Assembly (NCBI GenBank): GCA_902500755.1
Contig: CABVRV010000028.1
Location: 1-39,564 of the forward strand
Direction of reading: 5' to 3'
Source: an uncultured Nitrospira sp.
GTDB lineage: Bacteria; Nitrospirota; Nitrospiria; Nitrospirales; Nitrospiraceae
Length of the DNA: 39,564 nucleotides
Position 1 is the stretch's first letter; each line of letters starts with the position of its first letter. The notes under the pieces are model-generated. The model was not told the DNA's origin, ran no database searches, and saw only the letters and a list, made by a program, of their open reading frames with translations. Shown piece by piece: positions 16,191-24,305 of the stretch. Position numbers and translations under genes: made by a program.

Positions 16191-16706
16191 ATGGATATTC
16201 ACAAATACTGCCTTTCGACGGTTTCGTTCATCGGGTGGCTCCTGTTGGTTACCGTAGTGATGACCGGGTGTCCTTCCAAGACGATCCAATACCCCGAGGA
16301 GCACGATCGTCTTCTTCGCCTTGATCAGGCGTTGGAATCCTTGCGGAGCGCGTATCAACGAAAAGATCGATCCGCATTCCATTCTCTGCTGTTACCGCAG
16401 GATCAGATGGCGGAACTTCAACGACAGGCTGAGATGGATTTTGAAACGTTTCATGCCATCACTCTTGAGTTCAAGATCGAGCGAGTCGTGATCGAAAAGG
16501 ACGACATCGACGTGTTCGTCAATTGGCAAGGGAACTGGAAGAAGGATGCCAATGATGCTGGTATGCGGCAGCGTGGCCACGCGCGGTTGCAATGGGCTGG
16601 GGCACCTTCGATCCTTCTGCGAGGAGTCCAGGGTGACTTGCCGTTTGGAATGAAGACAAAGCAGTTGCTCTCCGAGACTCCTCCACCGCAAACGCCGCTA
16701 CAATAG
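16191..16706 (+). CDS. Putative lipoprotein (unknown function)
   Basis: A 171-residue protein with a lipoprotein signal peptide: a hydrophobic stretch (VSFIGWLLLVTVVM) and lipobox MTGC, giving lipidation at Cys27. The mature part starts with a helix (RLDQALESLRSAYQRKDRSAF), then alternating strands (ITLEFKIERVVIEKDDIDVFVNW), which resembles an NTF2-like cone fold, but I cannot name a family. It ends in a proline-rich tail. nadB starts two bases after its stop, so the two are probably co-transcribed. See the note on its near-leaderless promoter. Confidence 0.75.
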   Translation: MDIHKYCLSTVSFIGWLLLVTVVMTGCPSKTIQYPEEHDRLLRLDQALESLRSAYQRKDRSAFHSLLLPQDQMAELQRQAEMDFETFHAITLEFKIERVVIEKDDIDVFVNWQGNWKKDANDAGMRQRGHARLQWAGAPSILLRGVQGDLPFGMKTKQLLSETPPPQTPLQ

Positions 16707-16708
16707 CG

Positions 16709-18343
16709 ATGTCTCAAACTGTTCCGGAGGCAGATTTTCTCGTGATCGGGAGTGGAGTCGCCGGGCTCCGCGCCGCATTGCAACTTTGCCGCATCGGTCG
16801 AGTGATCGTTCTCACGAAAGGTCACCCCCTACAGAGCAACTCCATTTTTGCACAAGGTGGGGTTGCCGTGGCGATGAGCGAAGAAGACGATGTTGCGATC
16901 CACCTGACGGATACGGTGAAAGCTGGACACGGACTGTGTCGTCGTGACGCGGTGCGTGTTTTGGTTGAAGAAGGGCCGAATCGGATTCAAGAACTCATCC
17001 GGTGGGGAGCCAAGTTCGACAAGACCGGAGGCAAGTTTGCCTTTGCGCGGGAAGCCGCACACAGCCGGAGCCGAATACTGCGCGCTCGAGGCGATGCCAC
17101 GGGAAACGAAATGGTGCGTGCCTTACTGACGCAGGTCGTTCGACAGAAGCAGATTGTCCGCTTGGATTATCATTTCACCGTCGATCTTGTGGTGGAAGCA
17201 GGTCGGTGCTGCGGAGCGGTGGTGCTGGATGAATATTCAGGAGAACAGTTCATTATTCCCGCGAAGGCCGTTCTCCTTTCAACTGGTGGAGCCGGTCAAA
17301 TTTTTGCTCGCACCACGAATCCGCCCAATGCGACCGGCGACGGAATGGCCATGGCGTTTCGCGCGGGAGCAGAGCTCCAGGATATGGAATTCGTCCAGTT
17401 TCACCCGACGGCATTGTATCTGCCGTCGAGCCCTCCGTTCTTGTTGTCCGAGGCGATGCGAGGAGAGGGAGGGCAACTACGCAACAATAAGGGCGAAGCG
17501 TTCATGCCACGCTATCATCCCCTCGGCGTCCTGGCCCCGAGAGATATCGTGGCGCGCGCCATTTGGACGGAGATGGCGGCGACGCGGGCACGACACGTCT
17601 ATCTTGATGTGACGCATCTAGGGTCGAATTTCGTGAAGCGACGGTTTCCCACTATCTATGCGACTTGCTTACGTCACGATATCGATATCACTGAGGAGTG
17701 GATTCCAGTCTCACCAAGCGCGCACTACATGATGGGTGGAGTTGCGACCGACATCAATGGGGCCACGACTCTGCCGGGTCTTTTTGCGGCTGGAGAGGTT
17801 GCGTGCAGCGGTGTGCATGGCGCCAATCGCTTGGCCAGCAACTCTCTGTTGGAGGGATTGGTGTTTGGGATGCGGGCCGGTGCTGCTGCGATAGCCTGGG
17901 CAGCACGCTGTTCGACGCCGGACGTGACTCTTCACGGTGAGCGGCTCAGGTCCAGTGGAGCCGGTCGATTAGAAGACGCTGAAAAGTTACGAAGCTCGTT
18001 GCGTCGAACGATGTGGGGCCAGGTGGGGCTTGTCCGTTCTCGCGAGTCATTGATTCGGGCGACCGCTCAACTTGCCCGATGGGAACAGATGGTCTCGCAA
18101 TCCTTCTCGACGCGGACCGATTTGGAAGTCAAGAACATGGTTCAGGTGGCCCACTGTGTGGCGGAAGCTGCGCTCTGGCGAGAGAATAGTGTCGGTGCCC
18201 ACTATCGCTCTGACTCCCCAAAATCTCCAGGTCCGGGGTGGAAACTGCACAGCAGACTCCGTCTGGGCGAACGGGTTACTGACCAGGCGGGATCGAAGAA
18301 ACGGAAGAGAGTTGCTGTGCTGCGCCTTCCGAAGACGGAATGA
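16709..18343 (+). CDS. nadB: L-aspartate oxidase
   Basis: The FAD enzyme oxidises L-aspartate to iminoaspartate, the first step of de novo NAD synthesis. The FAD-binding GxGxxG lies at residues 12-17 (VIGSGVAGLRAALQL). The active-site region includes HSRSRILRARGDATG, EFVQFHPTALY and the arginine in LAPRDIVARAI. The C-terminal FAD region is present as LFAAGEVACSGVHGANRLASNSLLE. The length of 544 residues is typical. nadA and nadC are not in the window. Its last 68 bases overlap, in antisense, the end of the lytic transglycosylase gene on the other strand. Confidence 0.96.
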   Translation: MSQTVPEADFLVIGSGVAGLRAALQLCRIGRVIVLTKGHPLQSNSIFAQGGVAVAMSEEDDVAIHLTDTVKAGHGLCRRDAVRVLVEEGPNRIQELIRWGAKFDKTGGKFAFAREAAHSRSRILRARGDATGNEMVRALLTQVVRQKQIVRLDYHFTVDLVVEAGRCCGAVVLDEYSGEQFIIPAKAVLLSTGGAGQIFARTTNPPNATGDGMAMAFRAGAELQDMEFVQFHPTALYLPSSPPFLLSEAMRGEGGQLRNNKGEAFMPRYHPLGVLAPRDIVARAIWTEMAATRARHVYLDVTHLGSNFVKRRFPTIYATCLRHDIDITEEWIPVSPSAHYMMGGVATDINGATTLPGLFAAGEVACSGVHGANRLASNSLLEGLVFGMRAGAAAIAWAARCSTPDVTLHGERLRSSGAGRLEDAEKLRSSLRRTMWGQVGLVRSRESLIRATAQLARWEQMVSQSFSTRTDLEVKNMVQVAHCVAEAALWRENSVGAHYRSDSPKSPGPGWKLHSRLRLGERVTDQAGSKKRKRVAVLRLPKTE

Positions 18344-18974
18344 CGTGACCGGTCGAAGCGAGGTCGTTCGCAAGAAAAGTTCGATAGTATCGTAAGACCT
18401 TGCGGACATATTGGCGAGTCTCGTTGATCGGTGGAAGGGTTCGATAGCGATCGACCACGTGCTCTCCGGCATTGTAGGCGGCGAGAGCAAGGGGTAGATT
18501 GCCTCGAAATCGATCGAGGAGTTGTCGCAGATACTTGGTTCCCCCTCCGATATTATCTTCAGGGTTGTAGAGGTCTCGTACATCCAGCCGGACTGCCGTC
18601 TGCGGCATCAATTGCATCAATCCAATCGCCCCAGCCCGAGAGACCGCGCGCGGGTCAAAGTCCGACTCGGCCTTGATGACGGCACGGATCAAGGCGGGGT
18701 GCAGTTGATGTTCTCGGGAAAACCGCCTGATCATCGGTTCCAATTCTTTTTCTGAAATGACTGGGTGCAGACGGTTCGGGTGGAGGTCAACCCGGCGGTA
18801 CCGCGCATCAGAGGGGACGTTCGTTAAGGAGATGGTCCCCTTTGCATCAATGTATTGATAGACCTCTGCTTGGAGACCTGGAACTGCGGTCGTCAGGCTA
18901 CTGTTGAGCAGTATGAGGGTGACCAGGGCGGTCCACCTACGAGAGGAGGCGAGTGGAGATCTGTCCTTCAGCAT
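18276..18974 (-). CDS. Small lytic transglycosylase (SLT domain, DUF4124-like N-terminus)
   Basis: About 232 residues: a signal peptide (ALVTLILLNSSLTTAVPGLQA), a short DUF4124-like segment (EVYQYIDAKGTISLTNVP), then an SLT domain. The catalytic glutamate lies in VIKAESDFDP, followed by the signature SRAGAIGLMQLMP and LALAAYNAGEHVV. It cleaves peptidoglycan in the periplasm with formation of 1,6-anhydro ends. An upstream TTG (18980) is also in frame; the ATG at 18974 is preferred. The 3' end overlaps nadB tail-to-tail by 68 bp. A second, larger transglycosylase lies at 28.4 kb. Confidence 0.93.
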   Translation of the reverse strand: MLKDRSPLASSRRWTALVTLILLNSSLTTAVPGLQAEVYQYIDAKGTISLTNVPSDARYRRVDLHPNRLHPVISEKELEPMIRRFSREHQLHPALIRAVIKAESDFDPRAVSRAGAIGLMQLMPQTAVRLDVRDLYNPEDNIGGGTKYLRQLLDRFRGNLPLALAAYNAGEHVVDRYRTLPPINETRQYVRKVLRYYRTFLANDLASTGHVIPSSEGAAQQLSSVSSIPPGQ

Positions 18975-19074
18975 GGTCAAACGATAGCAGTCTGCAATAG
19001 ACTGTCAAGGAAATGCAGATCTTATGCCGTTAGGAACAGCTGGAGGATGATGGAAAAACAGGGAGATCGGTAGT

Positions 19075-19962
19075 TCATGGCGAGCGGATAGGCTCCAAAA
19101 AACGCTCACGGGCCTTCAGAAATTGCGCTCTGAGCTTCAGCGTCACGGGGCCTGGTTTCCCTCTTGCAATCTTCTTAGTATCGATCATGGATACGGGCAT
19201 GATTTCCATGCTGGTGTTGGTGAGAAAACATTCGTCTGCCTGATACAACTGGTCGACGGTAAAGCGTCCCTCTTCGACTCGGATGTGGAGTCCTCCCGCC
19301 AGCCGAATCACGATCCTTCTGGTGATGCCGTCGAGCAAGCCACATTCCAGGGACGGAGTTCGTAACCTGCCGTCAGCCACAAAGAAGAGGTTGCTGATCG
19401 TGCATTCGGTCAAATGTTGCTCCCAATTGAGCAGGATACTCTCAAATGCACCTGCGGCAAGGGCCTCGCGTTTTGCCAGAATATTGTTCAAAAAGTTCAG
19501 CGACTTCATCTGCGGCGGCAAGGCGCTCGGCAGGTTCCGCTTGGTCGACGCGACGATGATGTGGACACCATTCTCATACAGTTCGGATGCTGGAGTCACA
19601 AGCGGTTTGGTCATCACGACAACGGTCGGCGAGGGACACAGCGCCGGACTCAAACCAATGTCTCCAGCTCCTCGCGAAACCGTGATGCGCAAGTAGGCAT
19701 CTTGTCGATCGGTCTCAACGTTGTTGCGTGCCATGGCTTCATGGAGAATGTCGGCCCATCCCTTCAGGGGAATGGGGATCGTCAACCCAATGGCTTCCGC
19801 GGAACGAAACAACCGTGACAGATGCTGATCCCGCATGAAGAGGCGAGGGCCGTAGGAGCGAATCGTTTCATAGACTCCATCCCCGTACAGAAATCCATGA
19901 TCGAACACTGAAATTACGGCATCATGTTCTTGCACGAACTTATCATTCAGATAGATCCACAT
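19075..19962 (-). CDS. pabC: Class IV PLP aminotransferase, probable aminodeoxychorismate lyase
   Basis: A 295-residue fold-type IV PLP enzyme starting MWIYLNDKFVQ. The SVFDHGFLYGDGVYETIR segment and the lysine in QMKSLNFLNNILAKREA (Schiff base) are characteristic, as is LTECTISNLFFV. By sequence it could be a branched-chain or D-amino-acid aminotransferase. The gene begins four bases after the pabB stop, which makes PabC (4-amino-4-deoxychorismate to 4-aminobenzoate plus pyruvate) the best reading. A GTG further upstream (20022) would overlap pabB and is unlikely. Confidence 0.85.
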   Translation of the reverse strand: MWIYLNDKFVQEHDAVISVFDHGFLYGDGVYETIRSYGPRLFMRDQHLSRLFRSAEAIGLTIPIPLKGWADILHEAMARNNVETDRQDAYLRITVSRGAGDIGLSPALCPSPTVVVMTKPLVTPASELYENGVHIIVASTKRNLPSALPPQMKSLNFLNNILAKREALAAGAFESILLNWEQHLTECTISNLFFVADGRLRTPSLECGLLDGITRRIVIRLAGGLHIRVEEGRFTVDQLYQADECFLTNTSMEIMPVSMIDTKKIARGKPGPVTLKLRAQFLKARERFLEPIRSP

Positions 19963-19966
19963 TTCG

Positions 19967-21445
19967 TTATGAAAACGCGCTGAAAAAGGCCTGAGCTTTA
20001 TGGATGGTTTCTTCGTATTCACGCACCGGATCGGAGTCGGCCACGATCCCGGCTCCGACCTGAAGAGAGGCCATGCCGTTCACCATCACGAGCGTGCGGA
20101 TCACAATATTGAAATCGAGGTCTCCACTCCAGCTGAGGTAGCCCATTGATCCGGTGTACGGACCGCGTCGAACTGGTTCTAGTTCCTCGATGATTTGCAT
20201 GCAGCGAATCTTTGGGACGCCGGTAATCGTTCCCCCTGGGAACATGGCCTTTAGCAGGTCAAAACCGGTGACGTGGTTCCGCAAGGTGCCTGACACCTGT
20301 GAGACCAAGTGGTTGACGTGGGAATATTGCTCCAACGTCATGAGTTCTTCCACGCGAACGCTGCCATATCGACACACACGGCCGAGGTCATTCCGCTCCA
20401 GGTCGACCAACATAATGTGTTCGGCGCGCTCTTTTTCGTTTCCGTGCAGTTCCGTGACAAGCTGCTGATCGGTCGTCACCGTGTTCCCGCGTGGTCTGGT
20501 TCCGGCGATCGGTCTGGTGTCGGCGCGACGACCGTCAAGGCGAACAAGCCGTTCTGGCGATGAACTGATGAGGCGAACTGCATCGAACCGGAGTATCCCT
20601 GAGAAAGGGGAAGGGTTCACCGTCCGCAGGCGTCGATAGGCGGATAAGTCGGCTTGAAGTTCTCCCTGAGCCAGTGCCTCGCAGCTTACTTTGAAACGGT
20701 GTGAAAGGTTGGCTTGGTAAATGTCGCCGGACGCGATGTACTCCTGGCAACGCCGAACGCTCTGGATGTAGTTTGATCGGGATTGTTCCGGTGTGAAGGT
20801 GAGGCGTTCCAGCTCTTCAGATCGAGATTCAGCCGCGACAGATCTGCTCAACTGAGCTTCGAAGGCGGCAAGGCGATCCGTTCCCTCGCGAAACAGTTTG
20901 TCGCGAGGCTCACCCAAGAATCGCTCGAGGGGAGGGCAGAACATCAGGACTAAAGTGCCCAGCTCATGATCGACGGCTCCCACGACGTCAAAAAATCCGA
21001 ACTCCAGATCCGGGCATGCCAGGCTATTCTGGGCCAGCGATGGGAGCTGTTCGAATTGTCGGGCGAGATCATAGCTGAAATATCCGATAGCCCCGCCAAA
21101 AAACGGTGGAGCTCCGGGAAGACGCTCGATCCTCTGACTGGTCACAAGATGCATCAAACGTTGATAGAGACCTAACCGCGATTCGGTGGGGCCTAGAGTC
21201 GAGTGTTGAACGAACTGATCGGCTTTGCCGGTCAAGGTCTGATAGGGATCGGTGCCGAAGTAGGAGTATCGTCCCATGGCCCCGCCACCGTTGCCGCTTT
21301 CAAAGAGAAAGGATGGGTGTCGAGCTGAGGCGATTCTCGAGTACAGCTCGAAGGGACTCGAAGGACAGGGGCGCGTCACAATGAGGGGCGAAGGAGGCCC
21401 ATGCAAGAATGATAATGATAAAGACGACGAGGTGGTTAGCCGCAT
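19967..21445 (-). CDS. pabB: Aminodeoxychorismate synthase component I
   Basis: A 492-residue chorismate-binding enzyme. Conserved stretches include YQANLSHRF, SSSPERLVRLDGRRADTRPIAGT, LVDLERNDLGRVC, MFPGGTITGVPKI and the final GAGIVADSDPVREYEET. PIAGTRPRG rather than PIAGTRKRG and the linked lyase gene point to PabB rather than TrpE. It makes aminodeoxychorismate for folate synthesis, using ammonia from a PabA glutaminase that is not encoded here. Only one suitable start is seen. Confidence 0.94.
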   Translation of the reverse strand: MRLTTSSSLSLSFLHGPPSPLIVTRPCPSSPFELYSRIASARHPSFLFESGNGGGAMGRYSYFGTDPYQTLTGKADQFVQHSTLGPTESRLGLYQRLMHLVTSQRIERLPGAPPFFGGAIGYFSYDLARQFEQLPSLAQNSLACPDLEFGFFDVVGAVDHELGTLVLMFCPPLERFLGEPRDKLFREGTDRLAAFEAQLSRSVAAESRSEELERLTFTPEQSRSNYIQSVRRCQEYIASGDIYQANLSHRFKVSCEALAQGELQADLSAYRRLRTVNPSPFSGILRFDAVRLISSSPERLVRLDGRRADTRPIAGTRPRGNTVTTDQQLVTELHGNEKERAEHIMLVDLERNDLGRVCRYGSVRVEELMTLEQYSHVNHLVSQVSGTLRNHVTGFDLLKAMFPGGTITGVPKIRCMQIIEELEPVRRGPYTGSMGYLSWSGDLDFNIVIRTLVMVNGMASLQVGAGIVADSDPVREYEETIHKAQAFFSAFS

Positions 21446-21521
21446 GGGCGGTCAGGTCCCTTGTGAAAAGTGCGAACCCACTATACCGCAGAGATTTCCT
21501 CAGAGGTAGGCCTCTAACGGC

Positions 21522-21551
21522 TTGACATTGCAAGCAGAGTTTTGCTTAAAT
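21522..21551 (+). promoter_or_regulatory. Sigma-70-type promoter for the atp genes
   Basis: TTGACA at 21522-21527 is followed after 18 bases by TTAAAT at 21546-21551, placing the transcription start near 21558, about 50 bp before atpI. It is divergent from pabB. The exact -35 hexamer makes this a good candidate for the main ATP synthase promoter. Confidence 0.5.
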
Positions 21552-21609
21552 TGCGAGCCCATCAACGGCAGAGTTGTGTGTACGTGCTCTCGCCTTCCAT
21601 GGGTTTCAG

Positions 21610-21831
21610 ATGGCCCCCTCACAAGATCCCTTATATGCGGGGCTCGGTCAAGCGGTTCGGATGGCAACCGATCTGCTGGCTGCGCTGATTGTCGGGGGAG
21701 GATTGGGGTGGGCCTGTGATACATACCTGTTCGATTCGACCCCATGGGGAATGATCGGAGGCTTGGTGTTAGGCCTCGTTGCAGGGATGAGGAATGCGTA
21801 TCGATCGGCCCAGCGGTGGCCGAAAACATAA
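21610..21831 (+). CDS. atpI: AtpI/AtpZ-like ATP synthase assembly protein
   Basis: A 73-residue protein with two transmembrane helices (TDLLAALIVGGGLGWACDTYL and WGMIGGLVLGLVAGMRNAY), the arrangement of AtpI/AtpZ-type proteins encoded in front of atpB. These assist c-ring assembly and have been linked to Mg2+ or Ca2+ transport. The ATG at 21610 is chosen because it gives the usual short polar N-terminus (MAPSQDPLYAGLGQAV); a TTG at 21574 is open in frame but has no support. Confidence 0.85.
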   Translation: MAPSQDPLYAGLGQAVRMATDLLAALIVGGGLGWACDTYLFDSTPWGMIGGLVLGLVAGMRNAYRSAQRWPKT

Positions 21832-21863
21832 ACGACTGCGGATAGAGAAAACACAGGAGTATT

Positions 21864-22613
21864 GTGGAAGAGAGCCCGCTTCATCAATTTGAGCTGGAAA
21901 GTTGGATTCCGATTTCCCTTGGTGGAATAGACATTTCCATCAATAAGGCTGTCGTTTTCATGTGGATTGTCATCGCTGTAGCAGCGGTGCTTATGGTGAT
22001 GGCAGGATCTGCGCGCAAGCTGGTCCCTGGGAAAATGCAGAGCCTGGCGGAAATGATGGTCGACTTCATCCGGAGCATGATCCTGGATACCATGGGGAAG
22101 GAAGGGATGCGCTTCTTTCCCCTCATCGCCACTCTGTTCTTGTTTATTCTCTTCAGCAATCTCATCGGTCTGATCCCGGGAAGTTATACCGTAACAAGCC
22201 AAATCATCGTGACGGCGGTGTTTTCCTTTGTGGTTTACGGGATCAGTTTGGCTCTAGGGTTTATGTTACATGGGGCGAAGTTCCTGGGCATTCTTGTCCC
22301 GCCCGGCACACCAGGGTGGCTCATACCCTTGATGATTCCGATCGAGATCATCAGCCAAGTGGCACGGCCTGTTTCACTGGCGGTTCGGTTATTTGCCAAT
22401 ATGACGGCCGGCCATGTGATGCTCGCCGTCCTGTTCAGCCTGACGATCGGCGGTGGACTATTAATCGGATGGCTGCCTTTTGCGTTTACGGTGGCGATCT
22501 ATGGGTTGGAATTCGGCATCGCGTTCATTCAAGCCTATATTTTCAGCATTTTGACGTGCGTCTATTTGGGGGATGCATTTCATTTGCATGGTCATGAAGA
22601 GCACGCGCATTAG
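21864..22613 (+). CDS. atpB: ATP synthase F0 subunit a
   Basis: A 249-residue membrane protein with several helices. The essential arginine of the proton path is Arg175 in LAVRLFANMTAGH. Other conserved parts are SNLIGLIPGSYT and LEFGIAFIQAYIFSILTCVYL. The gene starts with GTG, with CAGGAG five bases upstream. It forms the stator channel against the c-ring encoded next. Confidence 0.97.
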   Translation: MEESPLHQFELESWIPISLGGIDISINKAVVFMWIVIAVAAVLMVMAGSARKLVPGKMQSLAEMMVDFIRSMILDTMGKEGMRFFPLIATLFLFILFSNLIGLIPGSYTVTSQIIVTAVFSFVVYGISLALGFMLHGAKFLGILVPPGTPGWLIPLMIPIEIISQVARPVSLAVRLFANMTAGHVMLAVLFSLTIGGGLLIGWLPFAFTVAIYGLEFGIAFIQAYIFSILTCVYLGDAFHLHGHEEHAH

Positions 22614-22649
22614 CGCATGCGAGTTTAGACAAGAGAGGAGTAAGCCATA

Positions 22650-22883
22650 ATGGATTCAGCAGCAGCAGGGTTGATCGGCATGGGATGTGCTGCGGCAGGG
22701 TTTGCCGGAGCCGGTGTCGGGATCGGGTTCATCTTCGGAAAGATGATTGAAGTGGTGGCACGTCAGCCTGAAGCTGAGGCTCGCGTCACGAAGTACATGT
22801 GGATCGGATTCGCGCTGGTGGAAGCCATCGCGCTCTATGGTCTGGTCATTGCCTTCATCATCATGGGCTTTCGGAAGGGGTAA
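22650..22883 (+). CDS. atpE: ATP synthase F0 subunit c
   Basis: A 77-residue hairpin of two helices. The first has the glycine-rich GFAGAGVGIGFIFG, the loop is RQPEAEA and the second carries the ion-binding Glu58 in FALVEAIALYG. The residue after the glutamate is Ala rather than the Ser seen in sodium-type rings, so proton coupling is likely. AGAGGAG precedes the ATG. Confidence 0.97.
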   Translation: MDSAAAGLIGMGCAAAGFAGAGVGIGFIFGKMIEVVARQPEAEARVTKYMWIGFALVEAIALYGLVIAFIIMGFRKG

Positions 22884-22946
22884 GGGGAACAACAGGGGGG
22901 ACGTCGTCTCTGTTACGTCGGACCCCTTCTATTCTAGGGAGTTCAC

Positions 22947-23453
22947 ATGCCGCAGTTTGAATCGCACTTTTTTTCTTCTCTCATCTTCTGGGAGATCGTG
23001 TCCTTCGGGATTCTGCTGTTTATCCTTTATAAGTATGCGTTCCCCGGTATCTTGAGCGTCCTCGAAGAACGAGAAAAGAAAATCAAGGATAGTCTTGAGC
23101 AGGCCGAGCATCATCGATCAGAGGCTGAACGCCGGCTGAAGGAGTATGAAGCCAAGCTCAGCGCGGCGGGCAAAGAAGCGGAAGCTATTCTTGCGGCTGC
23201 AAAAGAACGCGCGCAACGGCTTCTTGATGAAAACGAACAGCGATTGACCACAGAGGCTGAACGAATCAAAGGCGATGCGACGCGTGAGATCGAACAAGAA
23301 CGCCGTAAGGCCGTGCAGGACATCCGGGCTCAGACGACGGAGTTGGCGCTGATGGTGGCGGAGAAGGTCGTGCAGCGGAGTTTGACGGAAGCCGATCAGC
23401 GAAAGTTCGCAGACGAAGCGCTGGAAGCGCTTTCTAAGTCCTACCAACGATAG
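22947..23453 (+). CDS. atpF: ATP synthase F0 subunit b
   Basis: A 168-residue peripheral-stalk protein with one N-terminal transmembrane helix (LIFWEIVSFGILLFILYKY) and a long charged coiled coil (residues 35-165, rich in Ala, Glu, Lys and Arg). AGGGAG precedes the ATG by five bases. It is the last gene of the atp set here: no delta, alpha, gamma, beta or epsilon gene follows, because larE converges 23 bp later. Confidence 0.95.
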   Translation: MPQFESHFFSSLIFWEIVSFGILLFILYKYAFPGILSVLEEREKKIKDSLEQAEHHRSEAERRLKEYEAKLSAAGKEAEAILAAAKERAQRLLDENEQRLTTEAERIKGDATREIEQERRKAVQDIRAQTTELALMVAEKVVQRSLTEADQRKFADEALEALSKSYQR

Positions 23454-23469
23454 TGTCTCATGGTTTAAG

Positions 23470-23497
23470 GGTGGCGTCAGCCTAAGCTGACTCCACC
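23470..23497. terminator. Hairpin between convergent atpF and larE
   Basis: An 11-bp stem with one mismatch: GGTGG (23470-23474) and GTCAGC (23476-23481) pair with GCTGAC (23486-23491) and CCACC (23493-23497) around a CTAA loop. It lies right after atpF and covers the larE stop codon. Neither side has a T-tract, so it is a weak or factor-assisted bidirectional terminator candidate. Confidence 0.4.
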
Positions 23498-24295
23498 AGG
23501 TCGATACCCTTCTAAATCCACGGTTACGAATTGAAACCCCAGTTCCTTCAGGTTTGCGCTGATTCTGGTACATCGATCTGATTCGATGAGCCTCGGCAGT
23601 TCTTCTTTGGCGACTTCAATCCTCGCAACATCACCGTGGTTTCTGACCCTGAAATGACGAAATCCTTCTCGATGCAGCACAGCTTCCGCATCTTCAACGC
23701 GATGCAACTTTTCCATTGTGATCATATTTCCACGTGGGATTCGTGATGAAAGACAGGCCGCGGCGGGCTTGTCCCAGTTCGAAAGCCCTAGCTCCTTGGC
23801 AAGGGTGCGGATATCAGATTTCGAAAGCTCAGCTTCGACGAGGGGGCTGCGAACTCCCCACTCGCGCGCGGCTTTGATCCCGGGGCGGTCGTCACCGAGA
23901 TCATCAAGGTTGGTTCCATCTACGACATATGCCGCCGCGCGTGATTCCCGTAGGTCTCCGAGAAGTTGGTACAAATCAGTCTTACAGTGGAAACAACGGT
24001 TCGCGTCGTTCTTCACAAAGTCGTCAATGGCGAGCTGATCCGTCTTCGCGATTTCATGGCGCGCACCGATCTCCCGAGCCACCCGCTCAGCGGTTTCCAG
24101 CTCTATCGACGGGAATGTCGGTGAGACGGCCGTGATCCCAACCGCCTTCTCCCGGAGTTGATCGTGGGCAACTTTGAGAACAAACGTGCTGTCGATTCCC
24201 CCTGAATAGGCCACCACTACCGAACCCATTTCGCACAGGAGGGATCGGAGTCGAGCGAGCTTCTGTTGGAGAATGGATACCTGTTGAATGTGCAT
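23477..24295 (-). CDS. larE: LarE-type ATP-dependent sacrificial sulfur transferase
   Basis: A 272-residue protein with the PP-loop SGGIDST at residues 31-37, a RCFHCKTDLY segment near 100-109 and the KPAAACLSSRIPRG block. The cysteine there (about 181) lies where LarE enzymes keep the cysteine that donates its sulfur. LarE sulfurates a nicotinic-acid-derived cofactor precursor to make the nickel-pincer cofactor of lactate racemase and relatives. No larA, larB or larC is in the window. The ATG at 24295 follows the M16 gene's stop by ten bases, indicating co-transcription; the upstream in-frame start would overlap that gene. Confidence 0.88.
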   Translation of the reverse strand: MHIQQVSILQQKLARLRSLLCEMGSVVVAYSGGIDSTFVLKVAHDQLREKAVGITAVSPTFPSIELETAERVAREIGARHEIAKTDQLAIDDFVKNDANRCFHCKTDLYQLLGDLRESRAAAYVVDGTNLDDLGDDRPGIKAAREWGVRSPLVEAELSKSDIRTLAKELGLSNWDKPAAACLSSRIPRGNMITMEKLHRVEDAEAVLHREGFRHFRVRNHGDVARIEVAKEELPRLIESDRCTRISANLKELGFQFVTVDLEGYRPGGVSLG

Positions 24296-24305
24296 GCGTA
24301 TCTGC

